A DNA stretch of 17,933 bases. Origin: JBBREP01 sp036501845. Lineage in GTDB: Bacteria > Actinomycetota > Acidimicrobiia > IMCC26256 > PALSA-610. The DNA is taken from NCBI GenBank assembly GCA_036501845.1, contig DASXZO010000046.1, positions 1-17,933 of the forward strand, read 5' to 3'. Every line of letters begins with the position of its first letter. Position 1 is the stretch's first letter. The translations under genes were made by a program, and so were the position numbers. Shown here one piece after another: positions 14,329 to 17,933 of this stretch. The notes under the pieces are model-generated. The model was not told where the DNA came from, searched no databases, and saw only the letters and a program-made list of their open reading frames with translations.

Positions 14329-16749
14329 ATGCCGGCATCCGACCGCGCGGCGCAACGCGTGGTGCTCGACGTGCAGGCGCTGCAAAACCCGCTGCACCGC
14401 GATCGCGGCATCGGCCGCTATCTGCGAGCTCACGCCGACGCACTGCTCGATGCGGACGCGCCGATCGCGGCGCTGGTGCTGAACCCGGATCAACCCGCGC
14501 CACCGGAGCTCCCACGTCGGTGGACCGACGCCGGCCTCGTGCGGTGGAACGAACCCGCGCTCGCGCGCAAGCTCGGCGCGACTGGCTTCACCTATCACGT
14601 GATGTCACCGTTCGAACCCGCAGTGCCCGACGACGGAGTGGTCGTGCGGCACATGCTCGATGCCGCAACCACGGTCGTCGCGACGTTGTACGACGCGATC
14701 CCATTCGTGTTCCCCGACTGGTACCAGCGCGACGACGCGACCCGCTCCTTCTTCCGACGCCGCGCCGAGTTGCTGCGCGTTGTGGACGCGGTGCTCGCCA
14801 TCTCCGAGCACACTCGGCGCGACGCGATCGAGCGGCTCGGTCTCGACCCGGCTCGCGTCCACCACATCGGGAGCGGGCCGTCGCCGCGTCCCGACCACCA
14901 CGGCAGCCACATGGCGCTGCCGGTCGGGCTGCACAAGCCGTTCGTGCTCACGGTGACCGGATGGGGCGAGCCGCGCAAGGATCCGAACACCACGTTCGCG
15001 GCGTTCGCCGCCCTCCCCGCACCGCTGCGCGCGGCGCACCAGCTCGTAGTGGTGTGCGACCTCCCCGATGAAGGACGCACGCAGTGGCGCGCCGACCTGC
15101 GCGCGCTCGGCCTCGCCGATGACGACGTCGTGCTCACCGGTCACGTCGACGACGCCACGCTCGATGCGCTGTACACGCAGGCATCGCTGTTCGTGTTCAG
15201 CTCGCGTTACGAAGGCTTCGGCCTGCCCGCGCTCGAGGCCGCAGTGGCGGGCGCGCCGGTCATCACCACCGACGTGTCCTCGCTGCCGGAGGTGATCGAC
15301 CACGAGCTGGCGCGCGTGCCGTCCGACGATGCCGGCGCCCTCACACGGCGTATGGCCGCCGTGCTCGACGACGCATCGACCCAGACCGCCCTACGACGCG
15401 CGAGCGGCGAAGCGGCGCGCCGTCACACATGGCCCACCGTCGCGGATCGCACGATCACGGCCTACGCCGCTGCGTCGGCGAGCCGGCCCACCCGGCACCG
15501 CGGGGCGCCCGCGACTCGCCCGCGACTCGCTCTGATCGGCCCGTTCCCGCCCTCGAAATCGGGCATCGCTACGTGGAGCGAACGGCTCGTAGGCGCGCTC
15601 GCGCCACACGCCGACGTCGACGTGTTCCGCGAAGGCGATGTGGTGATGCCGCAGCGTCCCGCCGGCGACGCGGCCGCACGACGCTTCCCGGTGGCCGCGT
15701 TCGGTCGCGCCGTCGGCGGCATCGAGTACGACGCGCCGATCTACACGATCGGCAACGGCTACCACCATCGCCACACCCTCGAAGCCGCGCTGCGTACGCC
15801 GGGCATCGTGTGGCTGCACGAGACGCGCCTCGCGGGCCTCTACCTCACACGCGCCGGCCTGTTCCATCCTGGCTACGAGCCGACGCCGGCCGAGCTCGAG
15901 CACGCGCGCCGCACGATGGCCGACGCGGTCGTGCGCCTCCACCCGGCCGCTGCGACACCGCTCGGCGACGACGATTGGTGGCGCACCGAGGCCTACGACG
16001 AGCGCGGCTACTCGTTCCTCTCGGAAATCGTCGACGCGGCCCGCGCGGTGATCGTGTCGACCGACGCGGCGGCCGAGGCGGTGCACGAGGTCGCGCAACG
16101 CCGCGTGCGAGTGCACGTGCTGCCGCTGCCGTTCTCCGAACGATCAGTCACCCGCGTCGCGCATCACGACGACGAGCGGTGGATCGTGTCGTTCGGCTGG
16201 GTAGATCCGATCAAGCAACCCGACGTGCTGGTGCGCGCCCTCGCCGCGGTGGTCGCGCGGGGCCACGACGCGCGACTCGCGTTCGTGGGCGAGCTTGCCC
16301 CGACCACCAAGGACGTGCTCGACGGTCTCGCCGGCGGCCTCGGCGTGATCGACCGTGTGCACTACACCGGCTTCGTCACGTCCGAGGAGTACGACGCCTG
16401 GTTGGCGCGCGCCGATATCGCAGTGCAGCTGCGCGCGGTGAGCCGCGGGGAGGCGTCGGCCGCACTGAACGACACGCTGGCGGCCGGTATCGCCACCGTC
16501 ACCAACATTCCGACGGCCCGCGACCTGCCCGACGACGTGGTCGTGCGCATCGACGGCTCGGATCCAGACCTTGTCGAGCGGGCGCTCACCGACGAGCTCG
16601 ACGGCCTCCTCGGCCACCCGGATCGGAGCGCGACGCTCGCCACCGCGGCCCGCTCACACGCGCGGCGATGGCGCTTCGACGATCTCGCCCAACGCGTGCT
16701 CGAAGTCGTGCGCAACACGCCACGGCCGCCCGTGACCGCCGGGCCCTGA
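14329..16749 (+). CDS. Fused double GT4-type glycosyltransferase
   Basis: This 806-residue protein carries two complete GT-B units, so it could add two sugars in sequence or form a processive enzyme. Unit 1 (about 8-385) has the N-terminal loop RDRGIGRYLRAHADALL typical of GT4 mannosyltransferase-like enzymes, GWGEPRKDPN (Lys217) and the E-x7-E motif YEGFGLPALEA (Glu295, Glu303). A Pro/Arg/Ala-rich linker (about 385-398) follows. Unit 2 (about 399-800) begins LALIGPFPPSKSGIATWSERL, has GWVDPIKQPD (Lys629), and a donor motif SRGEASAALNDTL with Glu708 but Thr716 where the second Glu would be. This RGE variant occurs in a GT4 subgroup, so unit 2 need not be inactive. There is no signal or membrane span. 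It starts 3 bases after the coiled-coil gene's stop and has no clear ribosome site, so translation is probably coupled to that gene. Confidence 0.92.
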   Translation: MPASDRAAQRVVLDVQALQNPLHRDRGIGRYLRAHADALLDADAPIAALVLNPDQPAPPELPRRWTDAGLVRWNEPALARKLGATGFTYHVMSPFEPAVPDDGVVVRHMLDAATTVVATLYDAIPFVFPDWYQRDDATRSFFRRRAELLRVVDAVLAISEHTRRDAIERLGLDPARVHHIGSGPSPRPDHHGSHMALPVGLHKPFVLTVTGWGEPRKDPNTTFAAFAALPAPLRAAHQLVVVCDLPDEGRTQWRADLRALGLADDDVVLTGHVDDATLDALYTQASLFVFSSRYEGFGLPALEAAVAGAPVITTDVSSLPEVIDHELARVPSDDAGALTRRMAAVLDDASTQTALRRASGEAARRHTWPTVADRTITAYAAASASRPTRHRGAPATRPRLALIGPFPPSKSGIATWSERLVGALAPHADVDVFREGDVVMPQRPAGDAAARRFPVAAFGRAVGGIEYDAPIYTIGNGYHHRHTLEAALRTPGIVWLHETRLAGLYLTRAGLFHPGYEPTPAELEHARRTMADAVVRLHPAAATPLGDDDWWRTEAYDERGYSFLSEIVDAARAVIVSTDAAAEAVHEVAQRRVRVHVLPLPFSERSVTRVAHHDDERWIVSFGWVDPIKQPDVLVRALAAVVARGHDARLAFVGELAPTTKDVLDGLAGGLGVIDRVHYTGFVTSEEYDAWLARADIAVQLRAVSRGEASAALNDTLAAGIATVTNIPTARDLPDDVVVRIDGSDPDLVERALTDELDGLLGHPDRSATLATAARSHARRWRFDDLAQRVLEVVRNTPRPPVTAGP

Positions 16750-16879
16750 CCGGCCACACCCGCGCGCGTTCGCGCCGGCCAGAGGCGAACTCGCTCGGAC
16801 GTGGCAGCGGACCGGCCCTCGGTGTGCGCGCGGCGGCCCGGCGCGGGCGCGTCGGCGTGCACCGATAGCTTCGGTGTCG

Positions 16880-17933
16880 ATGGCGCAAGGCGAACGGCGC
16901 TGCCTCGGGCTGCTCGGTCTCTTCGACGTCGACGACCTCGACGTGCAGCTCCGCGTACGCGTGGCGATGCAGGAACTGGCGCACCGGCGACCCGACGTGA
17001 CCGTGCGGCTGTTCGCACCGTTCGGCTCCACCCGCCCGGTGCCGATCGCCGCCGACCTCGCCGTCGAAGCGCTGGCGCCCCTCAGCGCAGCACGCGAAGC
17101 GGCACTCGTCGACGAGCTCGCGGCAATGGTGGTGATCGGCGCGACCGATATCGACGCAGCCGTCGGCTACACGGGGCACCCCGCTGTCGACACGCGCGAT
17201 GTCGACGCCTGCCGCGCCTTCATGGACACACCGCCGGCCACGATCGCCCACGGTCGCGATCCCGACAACCCACATCCCGCGCTCCTCGCGCGGCGCGTCT
17301 GGCCGTACGGCGTGTGCGAGCAGCGCCGCGAGTTCCTGCGCGCCATGCACTGGTGGCCGCAGCGCGGCACGCCGATCGTGGTGGCGGGAAGCAACGCCGA
17401 CGTTCCCGATATCGAGGCGCTGGCCACACGATTTCGGCTCGGCGATCGCGCGGTCGCGGTGGTGGGCACAGGCGTCGGAGACGACGAATTCGCCGACGCG
17501 CTCGCAGCCCGGCTCCGCCGCCGCGGCGTGCACTACATGCCGGCTCACCAGTCGAGCATCGACGACCGGGTGGCCGCGGTCGCCGGCGCGGCGTCGGTGG
17601 TGTCGAGCCGGCCGGCGGTGCTCGCGCTGGCCGAGGCCTATGGCCGCCCGCTGCGCACGATCGAAGCCTTCGCCAACGCGCCCGCGTCGCGCACCGGCAA
17701 GCGTTCGCCCAACACGGTGCGCAAGGTGGAAGCGGCGCTCGACGTTGCCTACGACGACCTCGCCGCCCTCGTGCCCGGCGACACCGGATCGACGCTCGCA
17801 TCCGGCGAGGTCACGGCGCTGCGCGACGCACTCGAGGCGCAGGCCCGCCGGGTTGCCCACGAAAGGGTCGTGCTCGCCGACTACGTGCGCGCGGTGCGCA
17901 ACAACGCCGCGCAAGAGACGGCCGCGCTCCAGA
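16880..17933 (+). CDS. Polysaccharide pyruvyl transferase-like protein (partial, runs off the window)
   Basis: The frame is open for 351 codons from ATG 16880 (GTG 16874 also in frame) to the window end, so the C-terminus is missing. Residues about 1-290 show alternating hydrophobic strands and helices. LGLFDVDDLDVQLRVRVAMQEL, shortened here to LGLLGLFDVDDLDVQL, then VRLFAPFGSTRP and MVVIGATDID (83-92) recall the N-terminal lobe of the polysaccharide pyruvyl transferase family. The Gly-rich GGG turn usual there is GAT, so the assignment is tentative. A second lobe contains PIVVAGSNADVPD, VVGTGVGDDEF and SVVSSRPAVLALAEAYGRP, which looks like the donor lobe. From about residue 300 the chain is predicted helical and coiled-coil-like (ALEAQARRVAHERVVLADYV). 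It lies 130 bases after the double GT, on the same strand. A TAGCTT box (16866-16871) may be its own -10. The role would be to add a ketal pyruvate or to transfer a sugar. Confidence 0.7.
   Translation, partial: MAQGERRCLGLLGLFDVDDLDVQLRVRVAMQELAHRRPDVTVRLFAPFGSTRPVPIAADLAVEALAPLSAAREAALVDELAAMVVIGATDIDAAVGYTGHPAVDTRDVDACRAFMDTPPATIAHGRDPDNPHPALLARRVWPYGVCEQRREFLRAMHWWPQRGTPIVVAGSNADVPDIEALATRFRLGDRAVAVVGTGVGDDEFADALAARLRRRGVHYMPAHQSSIDDRVAAVAGAASVVSSRPAVLALAEAYGRPLRTIEAFANAPASRTGKRSPNTVRKVEAALDVAYDDLAALVPGDTGSTLASGEVTALRDALEAQARRVAHERVVLADYVRAVRNNAAQETAALQ

Noticed and set aside
16750..16873. GC-rich inverted segments after the double GT gene as a terminator
   Set aside because: The only pairings are a 3-bp stem on a TTCG loop and short CCGGCC-type palindromes, with no T-run. 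This is not distinguishable from GC-rich background.
16586..17914. Minus-strand open frame of about 442 codons opposite the last two plus-strand genes
   Set aside because: The product is His/Arg/Gly-rich without motifs. The plus frame continues the glycan operon and has a plausible mixed alpha/beta pattern.

Overview
The window is a very GC-rich, densely coded stretch of bacterial chromosome, most likely from an actinobacterium and plausibly from the Acidimicrobiia. This rests on the strong G/C third-position bias, GTG/TTG start candidates, Tat signals, leaderless-looking promoters, a Ser/Thr-kinase-like membrane protein, and a peptidoglycan amidase with the 'GYW...DGGVFTFGDAG.HGS' repeats common in that class. 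The lineage is an inference; there is no rRNA or other marker gene. I found no tRNA, rRNA, CRISPR array, transposase, integrase or phage gene.

Left part (1-7900), individual envelope and secreted proteins. A MEST-like alpha/beta hydrolase (minus) ends inside a perfect 14-bp-arm hairpin at the left edge. It is divergent from an orphan solute-binding lipoprotein of the LivK type (plus). Next comes a large membrane protein (minus): a degenerate kinase domain, one membrane span, Ig-like domains, a Thr/Pro stalk and a terminal dockerin-like pair of EF-hand loops. It diverges from a Tat-exported, repeat-rich, probably beta-solenoid surface protein (plus). That gene converges on a Tat-exported PGRP/Amidase_2 amidase with a C-terminal repeat domain (minus).

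Right part (8061-17933), a glycan assembly locus around a compact divergent promoter near 14.0 kb. Leftward runs a tightly coupled five-gene operon: SAM methyltransferase, two paralogous GT4 glycosyltransferases, a third GT4 enzyme, and a polytopic GT-C/GT39-type transferase. The first four junctions are overlaps of 1, 1 and 4 nt and a 4-nt gap. Rightward run a 90-residue coiled-coil protein, a fused double GT4 glycosyltransferase, and a gene cut by the window end that resembles the polysaccharide pyruvyl transferase fold. Together they look like the machinery that builds, modifies and perhaps transfers a surface polysaccharide or glycoconjugate. The methyltransferase could modify or cap the glycan, the GT4 enzymes would extend it on the cytoplasmic face, and the GT-C enzyme would use a lipid-linked sugar on the outer face. 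These roles are inferred from families and gene order.

The most unusual object is the pseudokinase-dockerin transmembrane protein at 2727-5048. The glycan locus is a recognisable type, with some distinctive details: the small coiled-coil partner, a second GT domain lacking one motif glutamate, and a dyad over a leaderless-type promoter.
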